A DNA stretch of 64,000 nt from Corticimicrobacter sp040137905. GTDB lineage: Bacteria; Pseudomonadota; Gammaproteobacteria; Burkholderiales; Burkholderiaceae_B. Of the stretch, positions 8,766 to 16,812 are shown one piece after another. A program made the translations under genes and the position numbers. The stretch lies in the NCBI RefSeq assembly GCF_040137905.1, contig NZ_JBEFDG010000088.1, positions 1 through 64,000 on the forward strand, in the 5' to 3' direction. The first letter of the stretch is position 1. Each line of letters starts with the position of its first letter. Below the pieces are notes generated by a model, which did not search any database, had not been told where the DNA came from, and was given only the letters and a program-made list of their open reading frames with translations.

Positions 8766-9992
8766 ATGTCTCAAGCCCCGTTCCCCATCACGCCCGAAGT
8801 CGAAGCCGATATGGCGATCGCCCGACGCGGTTGCGACGAGCTTCTCGTCGAGTCCGAGCTGGCTGCCAAGTTCGCCCGCAGCCGGGCCACCGGCAAGCCG
8901 TTGCGCATCAAGCTGGGGCTGGATCCTACGGCACCTGACATTCATCTTGGGCATACGGTCGTGCTCAACAAGATGCGCCAGTTGCAGGACCTGGGCCACA
9001 CGGTCATTTTCCTGATCGGCGATTTCACGTCCACCATCGGCGATCCCAGCGGCCGCAACACGACACGCCCGCCGCTGACCCGCGAGCAGATCGAGCAGAA
9101 TGCGCGCACCTACTACGAGCAGGCCAGCCTGGTGCTGGATCCCGCCCGTACCGAAATTCGCTACAACTCGGAATGGTGCGACAAGCTCGGTGCCCGTGGT
9201 CTTATCCAGCTGGCCTCGCGCCATACCGTGGCCCGCATGATGGAGCGCGATGATTTCACCAAGCGTTACAAGGGTGGTGTGCCCATCTCCATCCACGAAT
9301 TCCTCTACCCGCTGCTGCAGGGCTACGATTCGGTCGAGCTGCAGGCGGATGTCGAGCTGGGCGGTACCGACCAGAAGTTCAACCTCCTGGTCGGTCGTGA
9401 GCTGCAGAAGGAATACGGTCACGAGCCGCAATGCATCCTGACGATGCCGCTGCTGGTCGGAACCGATGGCGTCGAGAAGATGTCCAAGTCCAAGGGCAAC
9501 TACATCGGCGTGACCGAGGCACCCGAGTCCATGTTCGGCAAGCTGATGTCGATTTCCGACGACCTGATGTGGCGCTACTACGAGCTGCTTTCGTTCCGCT
9601 CGCTGCAAGAGATCGCGGTGCTGCGTGCAGAGATTGAGGCAGGGCGCAATCCGCGCGATGCCAAGGTCATGCTGGCGCAGGAAATCGTGGCGCGCTTCCA
9701 TGATGCAGCCGCTGCCGAGCAGGCCCTGGCGGCATTCGAGGCGCGCTTTCGCGATGGTGCGATCCCGGACGACATGCCGGAAATCACGCTGGAAGGGGCC
9801 CCGCTGGGTATCCTCAGGATTTTGCGCGAGGCCGGGCTGGCAGCATCGGCATCCGAGGCGCAGCGCAATGTAGAGCAGGGTGGCGTGCGCATCGATGGGC
9901 ATAAAGTTGAGGACAAGGCGCATGTCCTGGCTGCCGGTATCTATGTGCTGCAGGTGGGCAAGCGCAAGTTTGCGCGCGTCACGCTCAAGTAG
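8766..9992 (+). CDS. tyrS: Tyrosyl-tRNA synthetase
   Basis: A 408-residue class I aminoacyl-tRNA synthetase that charges tRNA-Tyr. The HIGH-type motif is HLGHT and the KMSKS motif is intact (KMSKSKGN). The C-terminal S4-like RNA-binding domain (about residues 340-408, including GGVRIDGHKV) identifies the TyrRS type found in many proteobacteria. It is divergent from the M23 gene. Confidence 0.97.
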   Translation: MSQAPFPITPEVEADMAIARRGCDELLVESELAAKFARSRATGKPLRIKLGLDPTAPDIHLGHTVVLNKMRQLQDLGHTVIFLIGDFTSTIGDPSGRNTTRPPLTREQIEQNARTYYEQASLVLDPARTEIRYNSEWCDKLGARGLIQLASRHTVARMMERDDFTKRYKGGVPISIHEFLYPLLQGYDSVELQADVELGGTDQKFNLLVGRELQKEYGHEPQCILTMPLLVGTDGVEKMSKSKGNYIGVTEAPESMFGKLMSISDDLMWRYYELLSFRSLQEIAVLRAEIEAGRNPRDAKVMLAQEIVARFHDAAAAEQALAAFEARFRDGAIPDDMPEITLEGAPLGILRILREAGLAASASEAQRNVEQGGVRIDGHKVEDKAHVLAAGIYVLQVGKRKFARVTLK

Positions 9993-10027
9993 GGTGCGCG
10001 CTGCCGGACGGCTTTGGTAAAGTGATG

Positions 10028-10050
10028 CGTGTCCGCCCGATGCGGACACG
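10028..10050. repeat. Inverted repeat upstream of the YbhB-like gene
   Basis: A perfect 9-base-pair stem, CGTGTCCGC with GCGGACACG, has a 5-base loop. It has no T run. It may be an attenuator or operator for the following gene, or a weak tyrS terminator. Confidence 0.4.
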
Positions 10051-10073
10051 ACGACATTGACAAGGAGCAGGCC

Positions 10074-10715
10074 ATGAAATTCTGGAGTCAGTCTTTTGCC
10101 GATGGCGAACATATCCCCGAGCGCCATGCGTTCGCTCGCATCGATGCGCAGTCGCATGTTGCGCTGGCAGACAATCTCAATCCCCATTTCGCCTGGGACG
10201 AGGTGCCCGAGGGGACGTGTTCGTTCGTCCTGATCTGCACCGATCCCGATGCGCCGAGCCGGCCTGACGATGTCAACCAGGAAGGGCGCGAGGTGCCTGC
10301 CGACCTGCCGCGCACCGATTTCACGCATTGGGTGCTGATCGAGCTGGGCGCTGAAATGCGCGAGATTCCCGAAGGTGCCTTTTCCGGTGGCGTCACGCCG
10401 CGTGGCAAGGGCGGACCTCTGGCCCCGATGGGCGCGCGCCAGGGTATCAATGACTATACCGGCTGGTTTGCCGCCGACCGCGACATGAATGGCGAGTACT
10501 TCGGCTACGACGGCCCTTGCCCGCCCTGGAATGACGCACTGCCGCACCGCTATGTCTTCACGCTGTATGCGCTGGACATCGATACGCTGGCACTCGAGGG
10601 GGCATTCACGGCCAGAGCAGTGCAGGAGGCGATCGAGGGGCATGTGCTTGCGCAGGCTTCCATGCAGGGTATCTATACCCTCAATCCGGCGCTGGCTGCT
10701 GGGCAGATCGGCTAG
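10074..10715 (+). CDS. YbhB/YbcL-family (PEBP, Raf-kinase-inhibitor-like) protein
   Basis: A 213-residue cytosolic protein of the phosphatidylethanolamine-binding family. Visible family features are the ligand-pocket DPDAPS segment, FTHWVLIEL, and YGGPCPPW-like YDGPCPPWND, then HRYVFTLYALD. No signal peptide is present. The ATG at 10074 has a strong AAGGAG upstream. Bacterial family members bind small anionic ligands of unknown identity. The gene stands between tyrS and glyA. Confidence 0.9.
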   Translation: MKFWSQSFADGEHIPERHAFARIDAQSHVALADNLNPHFAWDEVPEGTCSFVLICTDPDAPSRPDDVNQEGREVPADLPRTDFTHWVLIELGAEMREIPEGAFSGGVTPRGKGGPLAPMGARQGINDYTGWFAADRDMNGEYFGYDGPCPPWNDALPHRYVFTLYALDIDTLALEGAFTARAVQEAIEGHVLAQASMQGIYTLNPALAAGQIG

Positions 10716-10759
10716 AATAGACGGTTTCCCTCTCCCGCAATTCCGTATCAGGAACTCTC

Positions 10760-12004
10760 ATGTTTGATCGCACCCGCACTCTTGCCCAGGCCGACCCCGA
10801 CATCTGGAGCGCCATCCAGAAGGAAGACGTCCGCCAGGAACAGCACATCGAGCTGATCGCGTCCGAAAACTACGCCAGCCCGGCCGTGATGGAAGCCCAG
10901 GGCACGCAACTGACCAACAAGTACGCCGAAGGCTACCCTGGCAAGCGTTATTACGGCGGGTGCGAGTTTGTTGACGTGGTCGAGCAATTGGCCATTGACC
11001 GACTCAAGGCACTGTTCGGCGCCGAGGCGGCCAACGTGCAACCCAATTCGGGCTCGCAGGCCAACCAGGGTGTGTACATGGCCGTCCTGAAGCCGGGTGA
11101 TACCGTACTGGGCATGAGTCTGGCCGAAGGCGGCCACCTGACGCACGGCGCGTCGGTCAACGCCTCCGGCAAGCTGTACGATTTCAAGGCCTATGGTCTG
11201 GATGCCGATGAGGCGCTCGACTATGGTCGCGTCGAGGCGCTGGCTGCCGAGCACAAGCCCAAGCTGATCGTCGCCGGGGCCTCGGCCTATGCGCTGCGCA
11301 TCGATTTCGAGCGCATGGCCCGCATTGCACGCGATAACAACGCCCTCTTCATGGTGGACATTGCCCACTATGCGGGCCTGGTGGCCGGGGGTGCCTATCC
11401 CAACCCGGTGCCTCACGCCGATTTCGTTACGTCTACCACGCACAAATCGCTGCGCGGCCCGCGTGGTGGCGTCATCATGATGAAGGCCGAGTACGAAAAG
11501 GTCATCAATTCCGCGATCTTCCCTGGTATCCAGGGTGGTCCGCTGATGCATGTCATCGCTGCCAAGGCTGTGGCCTTCAAGGAGGCGCAGCAGCCGGAAT
11601 TCAAGACCTACGCCGAGCAGGTGGTCAAGAATGCCCAGGTCATGGCGGAAACGCTGGTCAAGCGCGGCCTGCGCATTGTGTCCGGCCGTACCGAAAGCCA
11701 CGTCATGCTGATCGACCTGCGCGCCAAGCAGATCACCGGCAAGGAAGCCGAGGCGGTGCTGGGCGATGCCCACATCACGGTCAACAAGAACGCGATCCCC
11801 AACGATCCCGAAAAGCCCTTCGTGACCAGTGGCATCCGTGTCGGTACGCCCGCGATCACCACCCGCGGCTTCAAGGAAGCCGAGAGCGAGCTGACGGCCA
11901 ACCTGATCGCCGATGTGCTCGACAATCCGCGTGATGCAGACAACATTGCCGCAGTGCGCGCCAAGGTGCATGCCTTGACGACGCGTCTGCCGGTTTATCG
12001 CTGA
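10760..12004 (+). CDS. glyA: Serine hydroxymethyltransferase
   Basis: A 414-residue PLP enzyme that interconverts serine and glycine while charging tetrahydrofolate with a one-carbon unit. The PLP lysine is K229 within TTTHKSLRGPRGG. The N-terminal EQHIELIASENY block and GKRYYGGCEFVD are family signatures. It is followed after 5 bases by nrdR, the conserved glyA-nrdR-rib arrangement. No glycine riboswitch is seen upstream. Confidence 0.97.
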   Translation: MFDRTRTLAQADPDIWSAIQKEDVRQEQHIELIASENYASPAVMEAQGTQLTNKYAEGYPGKRYYGGCEFVDVVEQLAIDRLKALFGAEAANVQPNSGSQANQGVYMAVLKPGDTVLGMSLAEGGHLTHGASVNASGKLYDFKAYGLDADEALDYGRVEALAAEHKPKLIVAGASAYALRIDFERMARIARDNNALFMVDIAHYAGLVAGGAYPNPVPHADFVTSTTHKSLRGPRGGVIMMKAEYEKVINSAIFPGIQGGPLMHVIAAKAVAFKEAQQPEFKTYAEQVVKNAQVMAETLVKRGLRIVSGRTESHVMLIDLRAKQITGKEAEAVLGDAHITVNKNAIPNDPEKPFVTSGIRVGTPAITTRGFKEAESELTANLIADVLDNPRDADNIAAVRAKVHALTTRLPVYR

Positions 12005-12009
12005 CCTGC

Positions 12010-12483
12010 ATGAAGTGCCCGTTCTGCCAGCATGCCGATACCCAGGTGCTCGACTCCCGGGTATCGGAAGAAAAAGACACGATCCGTCGCCGGCGTCGCT
12101 GCCTGGCATGCGAACGTCGCTTCACGACGTACGAGCGGGCAGAACTGGTCATGCCTGCGGTTGTCAAGCGTAATGGCAACCGCGTCGAATACAATCCGGC
12201 CAAACTGCGTGGCAGCCTGTCCCTGGCATTGCGCAAGCGGCCGGTTGCCGTTTCCGAGATCGATGCTGCCGTCACGCGCATCGAGGAGCGACTGCTGTCC
12301 GATGGTCGTCGCGAAGTTCCTTCGCAATTCATTGGCGAACTGGTCATGGCCGAGTTGTTCAGGCTCGACAAGGTTGCCTATATCCGCTTTGCCTCTGTCT
12401 ACCAGAGCTTCGAGGATATCGGTCAGTTCGTCGAGGTCATCAATCAACTGGCTGGCCCGCCTGCGCCTGGCGACAGGCATTGA
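12010..12483 (+). CDS. nrdR: Transcriptional repressor NrdR
   Basis: A 157-residue ATP/dATP-sensing repressor of ribonucleotide reductase genes. The N-terminal zinc ribbon uses C3, C6, C31 and C34, followed by RRFTTYE and an ATP-cone domain (about residues 49-139). It starts 5 bases after glyA. Ribonucleotide reductase genes, its expected targets, are not in the window. Confidence 0.96.
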   Translation: MKCPFCQHADTQVLDSRVSEEKDTIRRRRRCLACERRFTTYERAELVMPAVVKRNGNRVEYNPAKLRGSLSLALRKRPVAVSEIDAAVTRIEERLLSDGRREVPSQFIGELVMAELFRLDKVAYIRFASVYQSFEDIGQFVEVINQLAGPPAPGDRH

Positions 12484-12506
12484 GCCGGATCGGCTGGAGC
12501 ACGGGC

Positions 12507-13682
12507 ATGACGCCGCAGACGATTGCCGCAGGGACTGACCATGCCTGGATGCAGCAGGCACTGTCACTGGCCGAAGCCGTTCTCTACAGCACCACACCCA
12601 ATCCTCGGGTAGGTTGCCTGATCGTGCGCGATGGGCGGATCCTGGGGCAGGGGGCGACTCAGCCACCGGGCGGGCCGCATGCTGAAGTCTGTGCCTTGCG
12701 TGATGCGACGGCACGCGGCCATGATGTGACAGGTGCCACGGTTTACGTCACGCTGGAGCCCTGCAGTCATTTTGGCCGTACGCCTCCCTGTGCCGATACG
12801 CTGGTAAAAGCCGGGGTTGGCCGCGTAGTGGCTGCCATGCTTGATCCCAATCCACAGGTGGCCGGACGCGGTATCCAGCGTTTGCGCGATGCAGGCATTC
12901 ACGTTGATATTGGGGTTTGCCTCGAGCAAGCGCTGGCACTCAATCCTGGCTTCGTGTCCCGCATGCGTGACGGCAGACCCTGGGTCTGGATGAAGGTTGC
13001 CGCATCTCTCGATGGCCGCAGTGCGCTCGAGAATGGTGTGTCGCAGTGGATCACCGGCGAAGCTGCACGGGCAGATGGACATCATTGGCGTGCCCGCAGT
13101 TGTGCCATCCTGACAGGAATCGGTACGGTCGAGGCGGACAACCCCGCCATGACCGTGCGCCATGTGCCCACTGTCCGGCAACCACGACGGGTCGTTGTTG
13201 ATGCGCAACTGCGCTTGCATCCAGATGCCAGGATCCTGGATGGCGACGAGGTGTGGGTCATCACGGCTTCCGGGGCGTCCACCCGTCGGGCAGCCCTGGA
13301 AGCTCGCGGTGCCCGCATCGTTGCCTTGCCCGACGGGCAGGGCCGGGTCGATCTGCCTGCCTTGATGCGCTGGCTGGCACAGCAGGATATCAATGAAGTA
13401 CACGTCGAGGCCGGGGCTGGTCTCAATGGTGCGCTGCTGGGCAGTGGCTGCATTGATGAATTACTATGGTACGTGGCACCGATGCTGGTGGGGCCTGGAC
13501 TGCCTGTGGCACGTCTGGCTGTGCTTGACCGGCTATCGTTGGCTGATCGTTTCGAATGGATGGAGCACGCCCGGGTCGGAGATGACCTGAGGCTGCGCTT
13601 GCGTCATGCCGTACGCTGGCAATCCCTGGTACAGGGGCTGGCGTCGATACCGGCGCAGGATTGTGCAGTGGAAGGAGACTGA
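12507..13682 (+). CDS. ribD: Bifunctional riboflavin biosynthesis deaminase/reductase
   Basis: A 391-residue RibD. The N-terminal cytidine-deaminase-like domain has the zinc motif HAEVCAL and PCSHFGRTPPC. The C-terminal domain (from about residue 150) is the NADPH reductase, with WVWMKVAASLDGR and ITGEAARAD. It carries out the second and third committed steps of riboflavin synthesis. The ATG at 12507 has GGAG upstream; a TTG overlapping the nrdR stop is less likely. ribE follows after 2 bases. Confidence 0.95.
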   Translation: MTPQTIAAGTDHAWMQQALSLAEAVLYSTTPNPRVGCLIVRDGRILGQGATQPPGGPHAEVCALRDATARGHDVTGATVYVTLEPCSHFGRTPPCADTLVKAGVGRVVAAMLDPNPQVAGRGIQRLRDAGIHVDIGVCLEQALALNPGFVSRMRDGRPWVWMKVAASLDGRSALENGVSQWITGEAARADGHHWRARSCAILTGIGTVEADNPAMTVRHVPTVRQPRRVVVDAQLRLHPDARILDGDEVWVITASGASTRRAALEARGARIVALPDGQGRVDLPALMRWLAQQDINEVHVEAGAGLNGALLGSGCIDELLWYVAPMLVGPGLPVARLAVLDRLSLADRFEWMEHARVGDDLRLRLRHAVRWQSLVQGLASIPAQDCAVEGD

Positions 13683-13684
13683 AC

Positions 13685-14407
13685 ATGTTTACAGGTATTG
13701 TGGCGGCCGTGGGCCAGATCGTCGATGTCCAGCGCATCGAGGCCGAGGAAAAAGAGGCGGCCCAGCGCGCAATGGGCGTGCATCTGACCGTGAACGCGGG
13801 CTCGCTGGATCTTGCCGATGTTGCGATTGGTGATTCGATTGCCATACAGGGGGCATGTATGACCGTGGTAGCGCTCCAGGCACCCTGTTTCGAGGTCGAT
13901 GTGTCCTGCGAGAGCCTGGCGCTGACGGTGGGACTGGAGCAGCCTGGGGCCGTCAACCTGGAGAAGGCGTTGCGCGTAGGTGATCCCTTGGGAGGGCACC
14001 TGGTGTCAGGGCATGTCGATGGTCTCGGTGTCGTGACGCGTTTCGATCAGGCGGGCGAGTCCAAGGAACTGCGTATCATGGTGCCGTCGCACCTGGGCCG
14101 TTACCTGGCGATCAAGGGATCGGTCGTGGTCGATGGTGTCAGCCTGACGGTCAATCGTGTGTCCGATCAGGATCGTGGCTGCGAAATTTCCATCAACCTG
14201 ATTCCCCATACCCAGGCAGTCACGACGCTGGGGCGTTTACAGCCGGGCAGCAAGGTCAATATCGAGATTGATACGATTGCCCGCTATGTCGAGCGCATGG
14301 TGGGAGCCGAGCCCGCTGCGGTGGAAGCACCTGTGGCGAAGGCATCCGGGGAAGATGCTTCCGCCTCGCAACCGGCGGCACGCAAGGTGTTTTTCATGTC
14401 GACCTGA
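13685..14407 (+). CDS. ribE: Riboflavin synthase, alpha subunit
   Basis: A 240-residue riboflavin synthase that dismutates two lumazines to riboflavin. It has two lumazine-binding repeats, the first beginning MFTGIV and the second around LGGHLVSGHVDG. Residues after about 200 form an Ala/Glu-rich tail (including ASGEDASASQ) that is longer than in many homologs. The ATG has GGAG upstream. The usual following genes ribBA and ribH are missing here; a convergent gene comes next. Confidence 0.95.
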   Translation: MFTGIVAAVGQIVDVQRIEAEEKEAAQRAMGVHLTVNAGSLDLADVAIGDSIAIQGACMTVVALQAPCFEVDVSCESLALTVGLEQPGAVNLEKALRVGDPLGGHLVSGHVDGLGVVTRFDQAGESKELRIMVPSHLGRYLAIKGSVVVDGVSLTVNRVSDQDRGCEISINLIPHTQAVTTLGRLQPGSKVNIEIDTIARYVERMVGAEPAAVEAPVAKASGEDASASQPAARKVFFMST

Positions 14408-14433
14408 GGGCTTGGCCGATACGGGAGTCTGAG

Positions 14434-14462
14434 ACGGCGGTGCGCTTTGCGCGACCGCCGTT
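14434..14462 (+). terminator. Terminator-like hairpin after ribE
   Basis: An 8-base-pair ACGGCGGT/ACCGCCGT stem is extended by GCGC/GCGC with one bulge around a TTT loop. It is followed by a T-containing stretch. It lies between the convergent ribE and CoA-binding genes. Confidence 0.55.
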
Positions 14463-14468
14463 ATGCTT

Positions 14469-14906
14469 TCAGGTACTGCCGAGCAGGCGTCGCCATTCTA
14501 TTTTCAGGCATCGGTCCATGACAATTCGTCGACCGGCAGTTGTGACCGCTGCTGCAACTGCCTCATTGCGGATACCTAACTGCAGCCAGATCAGTCCGGC
14601 CTGGGTTTGCAAGGCCTGTTCCACGATGGGGGGCACATCCTCGCTGCGTCTGAAGATATCCACGACATCCAGAGCCAGGCCCTCGGCAGCCAGCACAGCC
14701 TCGGCCGATGATAGGTCAGGCTGTACGGTTTCGCCCAGAATGGTGGTGCCTGCAGGCAGGGTTGGATTGACAGGCATGATGCGCAGGCCCGCTGCCTGGA
14801 GATAGCGTGCCACGTCGTGGCTGGGACGATCGTCGCGGGGAGACAGGCCAACGATGGCAACGGTTTTGATGGGCTTCAACAATGCAATCAGTTCATCGTC
14901 CTGCAT
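14469..14906 (-). CDS. CoA-binding (YccU-like) protein
   Basis: A 145-residue protein that is a single Rossmann-type CoA-binding domain. The nucleotide loop is VAIVGLSPRDDRPSH, and MPVNPT and DVVDIFRRSEDVPPI are typical of the YccU/DUF type. No catalytic partner domain is present, so the molecular role is unknown. The gene runs leftward, convergent with ribE. Confidence 0.88.
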   Translation of the reverse strand: MQDDELIALLKPIKTVAIVGLSPRDDRPSHDVARYLQAAGLRIMPVNPTLPAGTTILGETVQPDLSSAEAVLAAEGLALDVVDIFRRSEDVPPIVEQALQTQAGLIWLQLGIRNEAVAAAVTTAGRRIVMDRCLKIEWRRLLGST

Positions 14907-14973
14907 GATCGGTCTCCTTGTTTATCGGCCAGCCGTACTGGCCGGCCTGTCTTTACGCGATGGCTGACTGTGT

Positions 14974-15873
14974 TCAGGCAGGCTGCTCGCCACCCAGGCC
15001 ATAAATCAGATCTGCCAGCAGTTTGCTCAGTTCGCCGGTCATCAGCATCATGTCGGCATCGAAAATCTCGTCGTCGTTCATGCCACTGATTTCGGCGTTT
15101 TCCTTGAGTACATCCAGGGGGGAGATCCGTTTGATGCTCAGGCTCTCGGTCAGCACGAAGGAAATGCGGTCGGCCCAGGTCAGCGCCAGTCGGGTGCATT
15201 GCTTGCCGGAGGCGATGTGACGGCGGATATCCTCGGGGTCGAGGGTGTGCTTGACGTAGCGGATCGTGGCCTTGCTTTCGCCGGCCGCCTGTAATTCCGT
15301 ATCCTGGTCGATGCTGAAGTTGCTGGGTGCCTCGTCGCTGGCCAGCCAGGCGGTCATGGCGGCGGCAGGCGACTGGATGACATGCAGTGGTCGCAGCGGC
15401 AGCGGGCTGACCGACTTGTGCAGCAGGCCGAGGACTTCGTCCGCCTTGGCGGTGGCAGCAGCATCCACGCCCAGCCAGCCGGATTCGGGATCGATCCAGA
15501 CCAGGGTGTCGCGGTGGATGCTGAAGGCTTTGGGCAGCAGTTCGTCCGTGACCTGTTCCTTGAGATCTTTCATCTGCTTGCGGCCGGGCTTGAAGCCCTG
15601 CTGCTCCTCAAGCTCGGTGGCACGAGCCTTGGCCACCTGGTTGACGACAGAGGCGGGCAGCAGCTTTTTCTCGGCACGCAGCGCGATCAGCAACTGACGG
15701 CCGACTTCGTGCACCAGGCCGCCACCTTCGCGTGGTGCAATCCAGCCCAGGCGCTGTGCTTCGAGTCCGCTGCCAGGCTGGTAGGCATGCGCTGCGAGCT
15801 GGGCTTCAAGCGCCTCTGCAGTGATGTTCCAGGGGCTGGGGAGACGGTAGACCTGTAGATTCTTGAACCACAT
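14974..15873 (-). CDS. rdgC: Recombination-associated protein RdgC
   Basis: A 299-residue RdgC, a ring-forming non-specific DNA-binding protein that restrains RecA activity and is found at the nucleoid. The family N-terminus MWFKNLQVYRL is exact, and FSIDQDTELQ and SGKQCTRLALTW-like blocks follow. Size matches the family (about 300). It is divergent from the cold-shock gene. Confidence 0.95.
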   Translation of the reverse strand: MWFKNLQVYRLPSPWNITAEALEAQLAAHAYQPGSGLEAQRLGWIAPREGGGLVHEVGRQLLIALRAEKKLLPASVVNQVAKARATELEEQQGFKPGRKQMKDLKEQVTDELLPKAFSIHRDTLVWIDPESGWLGVDAAATAKADEVLGLLHKSVSPLPLRPLHVIQSPAAAMTAWLASDEAPSNFSIDQDTELQAAGESKATIRYVKHTLDPEDIRRHIASGKQCTRLALTWADRISFVLTESLSIKRISPLDVLKENAEISGMNDDEIFDADMMLMTGELSKLLADLIYGLGGEQPA

Positions 15874-15976
15874 AATTTTTTCGCAAAAGGGTTCATTCTA
15901 AACGCTTTGACCCGGATGGGCAGTGCCTTTATCCCGGCTGATCATGTGGTTTTCCCGCATGTTTTGCCAAGACCGA

Positions 15977-16005
15977 TTGACAAGAATGTAAACCGCCTTC
16001 ATAGT
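15977..16005 (+). promoter_or_regulatory. Sigma70 promoter of the cold-shock gene
   Basis: A perfect -35 TTGACA (15977-15982), a 17-base spacer and a -10 CATAGT (16000-16005). Transcription from about 16012 would give a leader of about 130 bases before the start codon. Long leaders are typical of cspA-type genes and act as temperature-sensitive RNA elements. The leader role is inferred. Confidence 0.65.
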
Positions 16006-16144
16006 GCTTCTGCACGATTTTCAAGAGTTGCGGTTCAATGCAGTGTCAGGTTGCCTTTTTGGTACTGAAGTTGTTCTACTGTCCCTTCCTTGATCTTCAT
16101 GCATGTCGGGCGCAAGCCCAAATTTTTTACAGGAATTACTCAGT

Positions 16145-16351
16145 ATGGCAACCGGTATCGTTAAGTGGTTCAACGCAGACAAGGGTTATGGTTTCATCAT
16201 GCCCGATGACGGCGGCAAGGACCTGTTTGCTCACTTCTCGGAAATCCGCTCGGGTGACGGCTACAAGTCCCTGCAAGAAAACCAGAAAGTCAGCTTTGAC
16301 GTCGCCCAAGGCGCCAAGGGCCCGCAGGCAACCAACATCAACGCGCTGTAA
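16145..16351 (+). CDS. Cold-shock protein (CspA family)
   Basis: A 68-residue single cold-shock domain. The RNP1 motif is KGYGFI and the RNP2 motif is DLFAHFS. It binds single-stranded RNA/DNA and melts RNA structure. The ATG at 16145 has AGGA upstream and gives the canonical MATGIVKWFN start. A long leader and an intrinsic terminator flank it, so it is monocistronic. Confidence 0.95.
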   Translation: MATGIVKWFNADKGYGFIMPDDGGKDLFAHFSEIRSGDGYKSLQENQKVSFDVAQGAKGPQATNINAL

Positions 16352-16391
16352 TTCATAGCCGTTGCATGGCCATGCCGCGGGCATGGCAGCA

Positions 16392-16419
16392 AAGCCCCGC
16401 CTCATGCGGGGCTTTTTAT
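16392..16419 (+). terminator. Terminator of the cold-shock gene
   Basis: An AGCCCCGC/GCGGGGCT stem (16393-16400 with 16406-16413) with a 5-base loop and a following T run. Confidence 0.9.
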
Positions 16420-16459
16420 TTGGTATAACTATCTTGCAAAATAACAGGGAGGCGACTGT

Positions 16460-16630
16460 ATGTTTTCGGGAATCAATCTGTTCTGGATTATCCTTGTCGG
16501 AAGTGCATTTCTGATGCTTGTAGGCTTTGGTCTGCGTGAACGCAACCTGGGGGTCTCGCTGATGGGGCTGGGCCTGCTGGGGGCCATGGGCAGCGTGATC
16601 TACAAGATCTACATCACGTTCGGCGGTTGA
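16460..16630 (+). CDS. 56-residue membrane protein, unknown function
   Basis: A short gene with a strong Shine-Dalgarno (GGGAGG, 7 bases before the ATG). The product is MFSGINLFWIILVG at the N-terminus and contains two hydrophobic segments (about residues 6-24 and 32-50) separated by LRERN, a helical hairpin. It sits between the cold-shock terminator and its own terminator-like hairpin, so it is an independent unit. I do not recognise the family. Base composition is like the host. Confidence 0.65.
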   Translation: MFSGINLFWIILVGSAFLMLVGFGLRERNLGVSLMGLGLLGAMGSVIYKIYITFGG

Positions 16631-16673
16631 GCAAACGGTAGTGACATGAACAGCCTGACTGCATCAGGCACTG

Positions 16674-16716
16674 AAAAAAAGCGCCAGTTCCAATCATGGA
16701 AACTGGCGCTTTTCTG
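16674..16716. terminator. Bidirectional terminator
   Basis: A long hairpin with GCGCCAGTT/AACTGGCGC arms plus TCCA/TGGA (one bulge), flanked by A7 on the left and TTTT on the right. It can end both the small membrane-protein gene and the convergent CoA transferase gene. Confidence 0.8.
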
Positions 16717-16812
16717 TTGTCAGCGCTCATCTTGAGCGATGTGATGGCTCACAGATAAGGTCTTTCCCGTACAGCCCTCAGACTGGTGCGGTTACGGTTG
16801 TTATGGAGGGTA

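Noticed and set aside
7117..9015. Open frame of 632 codons on the plus strand opposite the M23 gene
   Set aside because: Antisense to a clear M23 peptidase and running across the promoter region into tyrS; it has no domain.
8745..10643. Open frame of 632 codons on the minus strand opposite tyrS
   Set aside because: It is antisense to tyrS and the YbhB gene, has no family motif, and arises from high GC at third codon positions.
12484..12506. FMN riboswitch upstream of ribD
   Set aside because: There are only 23 bases between nrdR and ribD and none of the RFN blocks.
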